64,000 nucleotides of DNA from Rhodanobacter soli (GCF_040548735.1 NZ_JBEPSD010000001.1:186001-250000); one strand, 5' to 3'; counted from the first letter of the stretch, positions 17,698 through 26,947 are shown. Program-made: numbers and translations. Notes: generated by a model not told the origin, from the sequence alone.

Positions 17698-18842
17698 AGG
17701 TGATGCTGGGCATTTCCGGCGGCGTCGACTCCTCGGTCGCCGCGCTGCTGCTGCAACAGGCCGGCTACCAGGTCGAAGGCCTGTTCATGCAGAACTGGGA
17801 AGAGGACGACCGCAGCGGTCCCTGCACCACCGACGCCGATCGCAAGGACGCCGTGGCCGTGTGCGGCCGGCTCGGCATCCCGTTCCATGCGCGCAACTTC
17901 GCCGCCGAATACTGGGACGGCGTTTTCGAGCACTTCCTCGCCGAATACCGCGCCGGGCGCACGCCGAACCCCGACGTGCTGTGCAATCGCGAGATCAAGT
18001 TCAAGACCTTCCTCGACGAAGCCCATGCCCTGGGCGCCGACAAGATCGCCACCGGCCACTATGCCCGCGTCGACTGCAAGGATGGCCGCTACCGGCTGCT
18101 GCGCGCGGTGGACGCGGCCAAGGACCAGAGCTACTTCCTGCACGCGCTGGGCCAGCAGCAACTGGCCGCCACGCTGTTCCCGCTGGGCGGGATCGAGAAG
18201 CCGCGCGTGCGCGAGATGGCCCGCGCGGCGGCCCTGCCGACCCATGCGAAGAAGGATTCCACCGGCATCTGCTTCATCGGCGAACGCGATTTCCGCGGCT
18301 TCCTGTCGCAGTACATTCCGGCTCGTCCCGGCGAGATGCGCACCCCCGACGGCGAGCTGATCGGCGAACACCAGGGCGTGATGTACTACACCCTGGGCCA
18401 GCGCAACGGGCTGGGCATCGGCGGTCGCCACGGCGCCAGCGGCGAGGCCTGGTACGTGGTCGGCAAGGACGTGGCGGCGAACGTGCTGTACGTCGCCCAG
18501 GGCGGCGAGAACCACTGGCTGTACTCGCAGCGGCTGCAATCGGAGACACCCACCTGGGTCGACGCTGCCGCGCCTGCCGCGCAGTTCCGCTGCACCGCGC
18601 GCACCCGTTACCGCCAGGCCGACCAGGCCTGCACGGTCAGCATGACCGACAGCGGCCTTGAGGTACGCTTCCACGAACCCCAGCGCGCCGTCACCCCCGG
18701 ACAGTCGGTGGTCCTCTACGATGGCGAAGTCTGTCTCGGCGGCGCGGTGATCGCCGCCACCGATGCACCTTACGGCGGCCTGCTGCCGGCATTCGCTCCA
18801 TCCTCCACATCCCCAGCAAGAGAATCGGCATCCCGTGTTTGA
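17694..18842 (+). CDS. mnmA: tRNA-specific 2-thiouridylase MnmA
   Basis: Adds sulfur at U34 of tRNA-Lys, -Glu and -Gln using persulfide sulfur relayed from IscS/TusE and ATP. The PP-loop [13 protein letters not shown] starts at residue 8. The catalytic cysteines are Cys97 ([12 protein letters not shown]) and Cys193 ([12 protein letters not shown]). Length is 382. It overlaps nudJ by 4 bp and runs directly into hflD. Confidence 0.97.
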   Translation: MKVMLGISGGVDSSVAALLLQQAGYQVEGLFMQNWEEDDRSGPCTTDADRKDAVAVCGRLGIPFHARNFAAEYWDGVFEHFLAEYRAGRTPNPDVLCNREIKFKTFLDEAHALGADKIATGHYARVDCKDGRYRLLRAVDAAKDQSYFLHALGQQQLAATLFPLGGIEKPRVREMARAAALPTHAKKDSTGICFIGERDFRGFLSQYIPARPGEMRTPDGELIGEHQGVMYYTLGQRNGLGIGGRHGASGEAWYVVGKDVAANVLYVAQGGENHWLYSQRLQSETPTWVDAAAPAAQFRCTARTRYRQADQACTVSMTDSGLEVRFHEPQRAVTPGQSVVLYDGEVCLGGAVIAATDAPYGGLLPAFAPSSTSPARESASRV

Positions 18843-18852
18843 AACTTTTTCC

Positions 18853-19476
18853 ATGACTGAAGAGCGCGTGATCGCCCTCGCCGGCCTGTTCCAGGCTTGT
18901 GCGCTGGCGCAGCAGCTGGCCAACGAAGGGCGCTGCGACGAAGCCGCGATGGAGGCCAGCGTGGCCAGCGTGTTCCGCATCGATGCGCCTTCGGTGGTCG
19001 GCGTGTACGGCAACATCTCGAACGTAAGGCTCGGCCTGCGTACCCTGATCGCACAGCTGGACGAAAGCACCCCCGACATGTCGGTGACGCGCATGACGGT
19101 GACCGTGATGCGGCTGGAGCGCAGCCTGTCGGCGCGCGCGGACCTGCTCGACAAACTGCAGCATGGCATCGTTGCCGCGCAGCGGCAGGTCGAGCATTTC
19201 GGTCAGGATTCCAGCCAGGTCAACAGCCGGCTGGCCGAGGTCTACGCGTCCACCCTGTCGATCCTCAAGCCGCGCGTGATGGTCAGCGGCAACCCGCAGC
19301 AACTGCAGCAGGCCAATGTCGTGGAAAAGGTACGCACCAACCTGCTTGCCGCAGTGCGCTCGGCAGTGCTGTGGCGGCAACTCGGCGGGCGCCAGTGGCA
19401 ACTGCTGCTGTACCGGCGCCAGTGCAGCATGCTGGCCCGCGGCCTGCTGACCGGAGCTACGCTGGACAACCGCTGA
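18853..19476 (+). CDS. hflD: High-frequency lysogenization protein HflD homolog
   Basis: About 207 residues, all helical, aligning from MTEERVIALAGLFQACALAQQLANEG with E. coli HflD (which has LALAGICQSARLVQQLAHQG). HflD is a membrane-peripheral protein known for binding lambda CII; its normal cell role is unclear. The start is uncertain. GTG at 18835 would overlap the end of mnmA, while ATG at 18853 matches the family N-terminus; neither has a clear Shine-Dalgarno. Third gene of nudJ-mnmA-hflD, followed by a good terminator. Confidence 0.88.
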   Translation: MTEERVIALAGLFQACALAQQLANEGRCDEAAMEASVASVFRIDAPSVVGVYGNISNVRLGLRTLIAQLDESTPDMSVTRMTVTVMRLERSLSARADLLDKLQHGIVAAQRQVEHFGQDSSQVNSRLAEVYASTLSILKPRVMVSGNPQQLQQANVVEKVRTNLLAAVRSAVLWRQLGGRQWQLLLYRRQCSMLARGLLTGATLDNR

Positions 19477-19491
19477 CGGCGGCGGAAAAGC

Positions 19492-19520
19492 AAACGGCGG
19501 GCTGATGCCCGCCGTTTTCC
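19492..19520 (+). terminator. Rho-independent terminator after hflD
   Basis: An 11-bp perfect stem AAACGGCGGGC/GCCCGCCGTTT (19492-19502/19507-19517) with a TGAT loop ends in TTTT. It starts 15 bp after the hflD stop. Confidence 0.85.
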
Positions 19521-19597
19521 GTCCATGGGTGGAACTCCGTTGCGATAGACCGTCTGTCACTCATTCCGCGCAGGCAGCATGCCGCCTGCGCATTGCA

Positions 19598-20854
19598 TCA
19601 GAATGACACTTCGCCGAACACGCCGATCTCGTTGGTCTTGGTGTTCTGCACGTGCGGCGGCACCGGGGTGGCGACCGACTTGTCGACCTTGCCGTGCTTC
19701 CACACGCCGGCCAGCTTGAAGCCCTTGGTCACCTGGTACTCGATACCGGCGTTGTAATAGGTGTCCTTGGCCTCGCGATCCAGGCTCTTGCTGAGCTTGG
19801 AGCTGTCGTAGCGGGCGAACAGGTTCACGTCGTCGGCCACCGCTACGCTGCCCCAGACCGAGTAACCATCGGCCTTGTCGGCGAGCGGGCTGAGCACGTT
19901 GTTCCAGTTCTTCGCGGTGAAGTACTCGGCACCGAGGCGGAAGTCCTTGCTGGCATAGGCCACCATGAAGTCGCCGCGCTCGGCGGTATGCACCGCGTCG
20001 ATGTTCTCGGTCTCCTGGCCGCGGTGGCCGCTGTAGCCGCCGATCCCCACCACCATGTTCTCGAACGGCACGAAGCCCACGCGGCCTTCGAAGTCCACGC
20101 CCTTGCTGCGGCCCGGGTTCTTGTAGCCGTTGCCGTTGACCACCGACACCGCATAGTTGAGCGACTTGCTGGCGCCGATGTCACCGCCCAGGTGCAGGCC
20201 CCAGTCGGCCGAGTTGCCGTACTTCAGGCGATCGGTGATGGTGTTCTCGACGTAGCGGAAACCGTAGTACTTCTCGACGAACGGGATCCACGGCATGTCG
20301 CTCGAACCGATGCGGAACACCGCGGCCTGGTCGAACTTGCCCTGCACGTAGGCCTTCTTGACGAACACGCTGGTCTGGCCGTCGCTGCTGGCATAGTTGA
20401 AATCGGTGGTGAGGTTGGCCGACCAGATGTCGTTGAACTTGTGGTCGACGCCGAGGTAGAAGCGCTTCACGTCCAGGCCGATGCCGGACTTGTCGCTCTT
20501 GCCCTTGTCGCTGTTCTTGTCGTCGATGCTGGTGAAGTCGAAGAACATCTTGCCCGACAGCGTGGTGTTGTTGACCGCCTTCTCCAGCGCGGCGAGCTTC
20601 TTGTCGCTGGCCGTGGTCACGTTGGTGGCCTTCTCCACCGCCTGGCCGGTGCTGACGTTGATGTCGGACTGTGCGTCGGTACGCTGCTCCAGTTCCTCCA
20701 CCTTGGCCTGCAGCGCGGCCAGTTGCGCCTTCAGCTGCTCGACTTCGCTGCTGCTGGCGGCGGCCGTCCTGTTCTGCGCCGGTGCCGCGGAGGCGGCAAA
20801 ACTGGTCAGGCCAAGGCCGGCGGCAATCGCCACCGCAATCAATTTGGAACGCAT
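19598..20854 (-). CDS. OprO/OprP-type phosphate-selective porin
   Basis: A 418-residue outer-membrane protein. The signal peptide is MRSKLIAVAIAAGLGLTSFAASA with cleavage near APA|QN. A coiled coil follows (EVEQLKAQLAALQAKVEELEQR), then a beta-barrel ending in aromatic Phe (EIGVFGEVSF). The barrel resembles the phosphate-selective porin O/P family (DVKRFYLGVDHKFND, ANLTTDFNYA, AYVQGKFDQAAVFRIGS). It should carry anions across the outer membrane. A probable Pho box 113 bp upstream and the pst operon 1 kb away support phosphate regulation and transport. Pyrophosphate or general anion specificity cannot be excluded. Confidence 0.88.
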   Translation of the reverse strand: MRSKLIAVAIAAGLGLTSFAASAAPAQNRTAAASSSEVEQLKAQLAALQAKVEELEQRTDAQSDINVSTGQAVEKATNVTTASDKKLAALEKAVNNTTLSGKMFFDFTSIDDKNSDKGKSDKSGIGLDVKRFYLGVDHKFNDIWSANLTTDFNYASSDGQTSVFVKKAYVQGKFDQAAVFRIGSSDMPWIPFVEKYYGFRYVENTITDRLKYGNSADWGLHLGGDIGASKSLNYAVSVVNGNGYKNPGRSKGVDFEGRVGFVPFENMVVGIGGYSGHRGQETENIDAVHTAERGDFMVAYASKDFRLGAEYFTAKNWNNVLSPLADKADGYSVWGSVAVADDVNLFARYDSSKLSKSLDREAKDTYYNAGIEYQVTKGFKLAGVWKHGKVDKSVATPVPPHVQNTKTNEIGVFGEVSF

Positions 20855-20967
20855 GTGATTCTCCGCAAGTGGATGGAAAGCATCTCGATCGCCCCGTCGA
20901 TCCGATGGCTGGCTAGCGATTGGTTAACAAGTCTGCCGGAGGATTTTTACGGTTGGGTGCCGCTTTG

Positions 20968-20985
20968 ATGACATATTCAAGACAG
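20968..20985 (-). promoter_or_regulatory. Probable PhoB (Pho) box upstream of the porin
   Basis: On the minus strand CTGTCTT-GAAT-ATGTCAT gives two 7-nt direct repeats with a 4-nt spacer, close to the consensus CTGTCAT-n4-CTGTCAT. It lies 113 bp before the porin start codon. Confidence 0.65.
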
Positions 20986-21050
20986 CGCATTCGCCAAGCC
21001 GCGGAAGTGTCGCATCTCACGCCGCGTGACGCGGCTGATATGCTTCGCCG

Positions 21051-21710
21051 ATGGATATTCTCAGCAACAGCATCGCGCCGCGCATGGCCGAGCGGTTTCG
21101 CGGCTTCCTGCCCGTGGTGGTCGACGTGGAAACCGGCGGCTTCGATGCCGAACATGACGCCCTGCTGGAAATCGCCGCGGTGCCGTTGGCGATGGACGAA
21201 GGCGGCTACCTGAAGTTGCAGGCCACCGTGTCCACGCATGTGGAACCGTTCCCCGGTGCGAACCTGGACCCGCGTTCGCTAGAGATCACCGGCATCGACC
21301 CGACCAACCCGCTGCGCGGCGCACTGGCCGAGCGCCAGGCGCTGGACCATGTCTTCCAGGTGGTGCGCGAGGCGGTGCGCGAGGCCGGCTGCCAGCGGGC
21401 GATCCTGGTCGGTCACAACGCCGCGTTCGATCTGGGCTTCCTGAACCAGGCGGTGCGCCGCTGCGGTCACAAGCGCAATCCCTTCCACCCGTTCAGCTGT
21501 TTCGATACGGTCAGCCTTGGCGGCCTCGCCTACGGCCAGACCGTGCTGAGCAAGGCGGTGCTGGCCGCTGGCCATGCGTTCGACAGCCGCGAGGCGCATT
21601 CGGCGGTGTATGACGCCGAGCGCACCGCCGAACTGTTCTGCAGCGTGATCAACCGCTGGCGTCAGCTGGAACTGTTCGAGCAGGCCCACAGCGGGCTCGA
21701 CGCGGCCTGA
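21051..21710 (+). CDS. rnt: Ribonuclease T
   Basis: A 219-residue DEDDh 3'-5' exoribonuclease that trims tRNA CCA ends and stable RNAs. Catalytic motifs are [10 protein letters not shown] (Exo I), [13 protein letters not shown] (Exo II) and [15 protein letters not shown] (Exo III, His plus Asp). [12 protein letters not shown] is typical of RNase T. No strong Shine-Dalgarno is seen before ATG 21051, though family length fits. It sits between two phosphate-regulated units but has no phosphate-related function, so the placement is probably chance. Confidence 0.95.
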   Translation: MDILSNSIAPRMAERFRGFLPVVVDVETGGFDAEHDALLEIAAVPLAMDEGGYLKLQATVSTHVEPFPGANLDPRSLEITGIDPTNPLRGALAERQALDHVFQVVREAVREAGCQRAILVGHNAAFDLGFLNQAVRRCGHKRNPFHPFSCFDTVSLGGLAYGQTVLSKAVLAAGHAFDSREAHSAVYDAERTAELFCSVINRWRQLELFEQAHSGLDAA

Positions 21711-21718
21711 TCCCAGTC

Positions 21719-21786
21719 GTAGGGCGGGCACCGCCCGCCGGCTTTTGACCCGGGAGCGGCAAAGCGGCGGGCACTGCCCGCCCTGC
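21719..21786. repeat. REP-like inverted pair after rnt
   Basis: Two copies of a GC-rich palindrome, AGGGCGGGCACCGCCCGCC at the left and its inverted relative GGCGGGCACTGCCCGCCC at the right, face each other across a short spacer. Each can fold alone, and the arrangement is that of a BIME-type REP pair. The first palindrome is followed by TTTT and may also terminate rnt. Confidence 0.6.
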
Positions 21787-21808
21787 CGCAAAGTGGCCAT
21801 ATGACAGT

Positions 21809-21837
21809 TTGTCATACAGCTGAAACATTCATTTCAT
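21809..21837 (+). promoter_or_regulatory. Probable Pho box array upstream of pstS
   Basis: Three 7-nt direct repeats at exact 11-bp periodicity, TTGTCAT (21809), CTGAAAC (21820) and ATTTCAT (21831), are separated by 4-nt spacers, the geometry bound by PhoB dimers. The first unit is 6 of 7 to consensus and the others are weaker. It lies 65 bp upstream of the pstS start codon. Confidence 0.65.
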
Positions 21838-21901
21838 CCAATGGCAACACGAAAAGCCTGAAATGGCGGGGTCGCATCCGACTTCCCTCCAAGGAGCTAC
21901 C

Positions 21902-22936
21902 GTGTTGACCATCAACAAACTCCCGCTTCGCTTCGCCGCCGTCGCCACGCTTGCCGTGGCCTCGACCTTCGGTGTGGCCGCGCACGCCACCGACATCACC
22001 GGCGCCGGCTCCAGCTTCGTCTACCCGGTCATGTCCAAATGGTCGGCCGCGTACGCGGAGAAGACCGGCCACCACCTCAACTACCAGTCGGTCGGTTCCG
22101 GCGCGGGTATCGCGCAGATCAAGGAAGGCACCATCGACTTCGGCGCCTCCGACGCGCCGATGAAGGCCGAGGACCTGCAGAAGTACGGCCTGGGCCAGTT
22201 CCCGATCGTGGTCGGCGGCATCGTGCCGGTGGTCAACATCGCCGGCGTGCAGGCGGGCCAGATCAAGCTGGACGGCACCACCCTCGCCGACATCTTCCTG
22301 GGCAAGATCACCCACTGGAACGATCCGAAGATCGCCGCGCTGAACGCCGGCCTCAGCCTGCCGGCCGGCAAGATCACCGTGGTGCATCGCTCGGACGGCT
22401 CGGGCACCTCGTTCAACTTCACCAACTACCTGTCCAAGGTCAGCAACGAATGGGCGACCAAGGTGAAGTTCGGCACGGCCGTGGAATGGCCGACCGGCGT
22501 GGGCGGCAAGGGCAATGAAGGCGTCTCGCAGTACGTGCGCCAGATCAAGGGCTCGATCGGCTACGTCGAATACGCCTATGCGGTGAAGAACAAGATCAGC
22601 TGGGTCGACCTGAAGAACGCCGCCGGCAACGTCGTTTCGCCGACCGCCGCCAGCTTCGCCGCCGCCGCCGCGACGGCCGACTGGGCCAGCGCCAAGGACT
22701 TCAACCTGATCATGACCAATGCACCGGGCGACCAGGCGTGGCCGATCACCGCCACCACTTGGGTGATCATGTACAAGTCGCCGAAGAATGCCGGCAACAG
22801 CAAGGTCGCGTTCGACTTCTTCAAGTCCGCCCTGGAGCAGGGCCAGCAGGCCGCCAGCGAACTGGACTACGTGCCGCTGCCGACAACGCTGGTCAGCCAG
22901 ATCGAGGCGTACTGGGCGTCCGAGTTCAAGCATTGA
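21902..22936 (+). CDS. pstS: Phosphate ABC transporter substrate-binding protein PstS
   Basis: A periplasmic phosphate-binding protein of 344 residues. The signal peptide reaches ...GVAAHA, followed by TDITGAGSSFVYPVMSKWS, the family's phosphate-binding N-terminal motif. SVGSGAGIAQI, DFGASDAPM and HRSDGSGTSFNFT hold the other ligand contacts. The GTG start at 21902 has AAGGAG 5 nt upstream; the open frame from 21863 lacks signals. First gene of pstSCAB-phoU behind a Pho box array. Confidence 0.96.
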   Translation: MLTINKLPLRFAAVATLAVASTFGVAAHATDITGAGSSFVYPVMSKWSAAYAEKTGHHLNYQSVGSGAGIAQIKEGTIDFGASDAPMKAEDLQKYGLGQFPIVVGGIVPVVNIAGVQAGQIKLDGTTLADIFLGKITHWNDPKIAALNAGLSLPAGKITVVHRSDGSGTSFNFTNYLSKVSNEWATKVKFGTAVEWPTGVGGKGNEGVSQYVRQIKGSIGYVEYAYAVKNKISWVDLKNAAGNVVSPTAASFAAAAATADWASAKDFNLIMTNAPGDQAWPITATTWVIMYKSPKNAGNSKVAFDFFKSALEQGQQAASELDYVPLPTTLVSQIEAYWASEFKH

Positions 22937-22947
22937 TGCAGTAAAGC

Positions 22948-22982
22948 GCACTCCCCCGCCGGCTCGGTCGGCGGGGGAGTGC
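22948..22982. terminator. 14-bp hairpin between pstS and pstC
   Basis: A perfect 14-bp stem pairs 22948-22961 with 22969-22982 around a 7-nt loop, with GAGTTTCC following. There is no T run, so it fits an mRNA-stabilising or partial terminator element that keeps pstS transcript above pstCAB better than a full stop. Confidence 0.6.
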
Positions 22983-23011
22983 GAGTTTCCATCCCGCACC
23001 ACTGGACCACC

Positions 23012-24031
23012 ATGCCAGCGATCGAAACGGCCATCTCAACCACCGACATCCTGGAACAGCGCAGCCGTCGCGATGCCCGCCACGAGCGGCTGTTCCGCTG
23101 GGTGTTGAAGGGCTGTGCGCTGATCGTGCTGGCGTCCCTGCTCGGTGCCGCCGGCGCCACGCTGTGGGGCGGCCGCGACGCGTTCGGCACGTTCGGCTGG
23201 CACTTCCTGGTCAGCTCGGAGTGGGACCCGGGCAACGACGTCTATGGCGCCATGGTGCCGGTCTACGGCACGGTCGTTACCTCGTTCATCGCGCTGTTGA
23301 TCGCGGTACCGATCAGCTTCGGCATCGCGGTCTACCTTTCCGAAGTCGCACCTGCCTGGCTGCGCACGCCGGTGGCCTCGGCGATCGAGCTGCTGGCCGG
23401 CATTCCTTCGATCATCTACGGCATGTGGGGCTTGTTCATCTTCGCCCCGTTCTTTGCCGATCACATCAAGCCGTGGTTGACCAGCAACCTCGGCAACAAG
23501 CCCGACGACGGCAAGCTATCGTGGGTGGCCGAACACGTGCCGTTCGTCGGCAAGCTGTTCGGCAGCGACTACCCGTTCGGCGCCAGCATCCTGGTCGCCG
23601 GCATCGTGCTGGCGATCATGATCATCCCGTTCATCTCCTCGGTGATGCGCGAGGTGTTCCAGACCGTGCCGACCCGGCTGAAGGAGTCGGCCTATGCGCT
23701 GGGCTCCAGCACCTGGGAGGTGTCGTGGGACATCGTGCTGCCGTACACCCGCTCGGCCGTGATCGGCGGCATCTTCCTCGGCCTCGGCCGCGCGCTGGGT
23801 GAGACCATGGCGGTGACTTTCGTGCTCGGCAACGCCATGCACCTGTCGGCCTCGCTGCTCGATCCCGGCGCCTCGATCGCCTCGACCATCGCGAACCAGT
23901 TCAGCGAGGCGGCCGGCCTGCAGAAATCCGCGCTGATGGCGCTGGCCTTCCTGCTGTTCGTGGTCACCTTCTTCGTGTTGCTGATTGCGCGATTGATGTT
24001 GCGCCGGCTGGCCAGCAAGGAGGGTCGCTGA
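23012..24031 (+). CDS. pstC: Phosphate ABC transporter permease PstC
   Basis: A 339-residue inner-membrane permease with six predicted helices. The BPD-transport EAA loop is near the C-terminal part (TRLKESAYALGSSTWEVSWDIVLP). ELLAGIPSIIYGMWGLF and LGRALGETMAVTFVLGN are standard PstC features. The ATG at 23012 is chosen; the GTG at 22979 lies inside the preceding hairpin. The stop and the pstA ATG share one base (TGATG). Confidence 0.95.
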   Translation: MPAIETAISTTDILEQRSRRDARHERLFRWVLKGCALIVLASLLGAAGATLWGGRDAFGTFGWHFLVSSEWDPGNDVYGAMVPVYGTVVTSFIALLIAVPISFGIAVYLSEVAPAWLRTPVASAIELLAGIPSIIYGMWGLFIFAPFFADHIKPWLTSNLGNKPDDGKLSWVAEHVPFVGKLFGSDYPFGASILVAGIVLAIMIIPFISSVMREVFQTVPTRLKESAYALGSSTWEVSWDIVLPYTRSAVIGGIFLGLGRALGETMAVTFVLGNAMHLSASLLDPGASIASTIANQFSEAAGLQKSALMALAFLLFVVTFFVLLIARLMLRRLASKEGR

Positions 24032-24897
24032 TGAATTCGCCCTACCTGCGCCGCCGCATCACCAACGCGCTGGCGATGGTGCTGAGCACGCTGGCCACCC
24101 TGATTGGCCTGGCGTTCCTGGCCTGGATCCTGTGGGAAACCCTGCGCCAGGGCATCAGCGCGCTGGACCTAAAGCTGTTCACCAAGGTGACCGCCTATGG
24201 CGAAGACGGCGGCCTGCTCAACTCCATGGTCGGCAGCCTGGTGATCAACTTCATCGGCATCGGCATCGCCACGCCGATCGGCGTGCTGGCCGGCACCTGG
24301 CTGGCCGAGTACGCGAACCGCACCCGGCTGGGCGAGTCGATCCGCTTCCTCAACGACATCCTGCTGTCGGCGCCGTCGATCGTGATGGGCCTGTTCGTCT
24401 ACACCATCATCGTGCTGCCGAGCACCGCGCTCACCCACGGTTCCACCACGTTCTCCGGTTTCGCCGGCGGCGTGGCGCTGGCGCTGATCGCGCTGCCGGT
24501 GATCGTGCGCACCACCGACGAGATGTTGCGGCTGGTGCCGTCCACCCTGCGCGAGGCGGCGTTGTCGCTCGGCGTGCCGCAGTGGAAGCTGACCCTGCAG
24601 ATCCTGATCCGCGCCGCGCGCTCGGGCATCATCACCGGCGTGCTGCTGGCGCTGGCACGGATCAGCGGCGAGACCGCACCGTTGCTGTTCACCTCGTTCG
24701 GCAACAACTACATGGCGATCAACCCGATGGACAAGATGTCCAGCCTGCCGCAGATCATCTACCAGTACGCCAACGATCCGGGCGACGCGATGCACGCCCT
24801 GGCCTGGGCCGGCGCGTTCGTGATCACCATGTTCGTGCTGCTGCTGAGCCTGGCCTCCCGCCTGATCCTTTCCCGCACCAAGGTGTCCCATGACTGA
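24031..24897 (+). CDS. pstA: Phosphate ABC transporter permease PstA
   Basis: A 288-residue permease pairing with PstC. It has about six helices, with the EAA motif in [23 protein letters not shown] (quoted in part: [15 protein letters not shown]) and [19 protein letters not shown]. It overlaps pstC by 1 bp and pstB by 8 bp, so the three are translationally coupled. Confidence 0.96.
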   Translation: MNSPYLRRRITNALAMVLSTLATLIGLAFLAWILWETLRQGISALDLKLFTKVTAYGEDGGLLNSMVGSLVINFIGIGIATPIGVLAGTWLAEYANRTRLGESIRFLNDILLSAPSIVMGLFVYTIIVLPSTALTHGSTTFSGFAGGVALALIALPVIVRTTDEMLRLVPSTLREAALSLGVPQWKLTLQILIRAARSGIITGVLLALARISGETAPLLFTSFGNNYMAINPMDKMSSLPQIIYQYANDPGDAMHALAWAGAFVITMFVLLLSLASRLILSRTKVSHD

Positions 24898-25699
24898 TTC
24901 CGCCCTCGCCACGAACCCGGCACCGGTGGCGGCAGCGGCGGCTGTCGCTCCGAAGCTCGTCGTGCGCGACCTGCACTTCTACTACAACGGTTTCCAGGCG
25001 CTGAAAGGCATCAGCATGGATATCCCGGAGAAGCAGGTCACCGCGATCATCGGTCCGTCCGGCTGCGGCAAGTCGACCCTGTTGCGCATCTTCAACCGCA
25101 TCTACGCGATCTACCCGAAGCTGGAAGCGAAGGGCTCGATCGAACTGGACGGCGAGAACATCCTGGACCCCGGCTATTCGCTGAACCGCCTGCGCAGCAA
25201 GGTCGGCATGGTGTTCCAGAAGCCGGTACCGTTCCCGATGACGATCTTCGAGAACGTCGCCTACGGCATCCGCCACCACGAGAAGCTGTCTAAGCCGGAC
25301 ATGGAAGGCCGCGTGGAGCAGGCGCTGCGCAGCGCCGCGTTGTGGGACGAGGTGAAGGACAAGCTCAAGCAGAACGCGCTTGGCCTTTCCGGCGGCCAGC
25401 AGCAGCGCCTGTGCATCGCCCGCGCGATCGCGCTGCGGCCGGAAGTGCTGCTGCTGGATGAACCGACCTCGGCGCTCGACCCGATCGCCACCGGCCGCAT
25501 CGAGCAATTGGTGGAAGAGTTGAAAAGCCAGTTCACCATCGTCATCGTTACCCACAACATGCAGCAGGCGGCGCGCGTCTCCGACCTCACCGCCTTCATG
25601 TACCTGGGCGAGCTGATCGAGTTCGACCAGACCGAGAAGATCTTCACCAAGCCGGGCAAGAAGCAGACCGAGGATTACATCACCGGGCGCTTCGGCTGA
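24890..25699 (+). CDS. pstB: Phosphate ABC transporter ATP-binding protein PstB
   Basis: A 269-residue ATPase. Walker A is [16 protein letters not shown], the signature [14 protein letters not shown], and Walker [13 protein letters not shown], with the H-loop in [13 protein letters not shown]. The first ~22 residues form an Ala-rich extension before [19 protein letters not shown]. It completes the PstSCAB importer. It starts 8 bp inside pstA. Confidence 0.97.
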   Translation: MTDSALATNPAPVAAAAAVAPKLVVRDLHFYYNGFQALKGISMDIPEKQVTAIIGPSGCGKSTLLRIFNRIYAIYPKLEAKGSIELDGENILDPGYSLNRLRSKVGMVFQKPVPFPMTIFENVAYGIRHHEKLSKPDMEGRVEQALRSAALWDEVKDKLKQNALGLSGGQQQRLCIARAIALRPEVLLLDEPTSALDPIATGRIEQLVEELKSQFTIVIVTHNMQQAARVSDLTAFMYLGELIEFDQTEKIFTKPGKKQTEDYITGRFG

Positions 25700-25707
25700 T
25701 AAATAAC

Positions 25708-25847
25708 TTCCCTCTCCCGCGGCGACCATAGGGAGTCCCTTTATGGGTGAGAGGGGTTGGGGTGAGGGTACGGGCGAAGCCTCGACGCTTCGCTCCGCCC
25801 GCACCCTCATCCGCCCCTGCGGGGCACCTTCTCCCGAGGGGAGAAGG
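25708..25847. repeat. GC-rich dispersed-type intergenic repeat between pstB and phoU
   Basis: About 140 bp of non-coding DNA built from CCCTCTCCC, GGGTGAGAGGGG, GGGGTGAGGGT, CACCCTCATCC and TTCTCCCGAGGGGAGAAGG modules that can pair in several ways. The design matches the boundary and loop sequences of dispersed elements common in Xanthomonadaceae intergenic regions. Its right end supplies GAAGGA, the phoU Shine-Dalgarno. Whether it occurs elsewhere in this genome cannot be seen here. Confidence 0.6.
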
Positions 25848-25856
25848 AAACAAGAC

Positions 25857-26591
25857 ATGAGGCAGCACATGAACACCGGCACTGACCACATCATCAAGAG
25901 CTACGACAGCGAGCTGACCCGCCTCACCGGCGAAATCGTGCGCATGGGCGAGCTATCGGTGACCCAGCTGGAAGCCGCCATCGACGTGCTGGAACGCCGC
26001 GACGAGCGCGCTGCCCAGCGCGTGGTCGGCAACGACGACGCGATCGACCAGCTGGAACAGGAAATCGGCCACGACGTGGTGCGCCTGCTGGCGCTGCGCG
26101 CGCCGATGGCCGGCGACCTGCGCAACGTGTATGCCGCGCTGCGCATCGCCTCGGACATCGAACGCATCGGCGACTACGCCGCCAACGTCGCGAAGCGCTC
26201 GATCCCGCTGTCGATGGTGGCGCCGGTGGCGCCGGTCGGCGGCCTGCACCAGCTGGCCAAGCTGGCCGCCGGCGAAGTACGCGAGGTGCTGGCGGCCTAC
26301 CGCGATCGCGACGTCGAGCGCGCCTACCAGGTGTGGAAGGACGACGTGGTGCTGGACGAGGCCTATACCGGCTACTTCCGCCAGCTGCTCACCTACATGA
26401 TGGAAGACCCGCGCAACATCACCCCGTGCACCCACCTGCTGTTCATGGCCAAGAACATCGAGCGCATCGGCGACCACGCCACCAACATCGCCGAGAACGT
26501 GTGGTTCCAGGTCACCGGCGAGCCGCTGGACAAGCAACGCAGCAAGCGCGACCTCACCTCGAGCCCGGAAATCACCAAGCTCGGCGAGTAG
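25857..26591 (+). CDS. phoU: Phosphate signalling protein PhoU
   Basis: A 244-residue protein of two PhoU helical repeats. ALRIASDIERIGDYAANVAKR (quoted in part: IASDIERIGDYAANVAK) and FMAKNIERIGDHATNIAENV hold the E-x3-D metal-binding motifs. It represses the PhoR/PhoB response through the Pst complex when phosphate is plentiful. The ATG at 25857 has GAAGGA 8 nt upstream; a second ATG at 25869 is possible. The open frame continues upstream to 25743 but runs through the non-coding repeat. Last gene of the pst operon. Confidence 0.95.
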   Translation: MRQHMNTGTDHIIKSYDSELTRLTGEIVRMGELSVTQLEAAIDVLERRDERAAQRVVGNDDAIDQLEQEIGHDVVRLLALRAPMAGDLRNVYAALRIASDIERIGDYAANVAKRSIPLSMVAPVAPVGGLHQLAKLAAGEVREVLAAYRDRDVERAYQVWKDDVVLDEAYTGYFRQLLTYMMEDPRNITPCTHLLFMAKNIERIGDHATNIAENVWFQVTGEPLDKQRSKRDLTSSPEITKLGE

Positions 26592-26608
26592 GCGTTCGCC
26601 GGTTCCCG

Positions 26609-26926
26609 CTAGCTCGCCGTGAGCTTGAGGCCCACGATACCTACCAGGATCAGCGCAACGCACAGCAGCCGCGGCAGCGTGGCCGGATCGCCGAACAGCA
26701 CGATGCCCAGCGCCACCGCGCCGACCGCGCCGATGCCGGTCCAGATCGCATACGCGGTGCCGATCGGCAGCGTCTTCACCGCCATCGCCAGCAACACAAT
26801 GCTGGCCGCCATGGCCGCCAGCGTGCCAACGCTGGGCCAGAGCCGGCTGAAGCCGTCGGTGTACTTGAGACCGATGGCCCACACGATTTCGAACAAGCCG
26901 GCCAGCAGCAGATAGATCCACGCCAT
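26609..26926 (-). CDS. sugE: Guanidinium exporter, SMR family (SugE/Gdx)
   Basis: A 105-residue, four-helix small multidrug resistance protein. [20 protein letters not shown] carries the essential Glu13, and [12 protein letters not shown] plus [20 protein letters not shown] follow the Gdx/SugE subgroup rather than EmrE. Gdx exchanges guanidinium for two protons. The guanidine-II riboswitch directly upstream makes guanidine export the likely role. The ATG at 26926 is preceded by GAGGAG at good spacing. It is the last gene on this strand after rnr-rlmB and a small membrane protein. Confidence 0.93.
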   Translation of the reverse strand: MAWIYLLLAGLFEIVWAIGLKYTDGFSRLWPSVGTLAAMAASIVLLAMAVKTLPIGTAYAIWTGIGAVGAVALGIVLFGDPATLPRLLCVALILVGIVGLKLTAS

Positions 26927-26947
26927 GATGACGCTCCTCGGTTTGCT

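Noticed and set aside
25743..25856. Extended N-terminus for PhoU
   Set aside because: The translated part is Gly/Glu/Arg low-complexity from the intergenic repeat, while the ATG at 25857 has its own Shine-Dalgarno.
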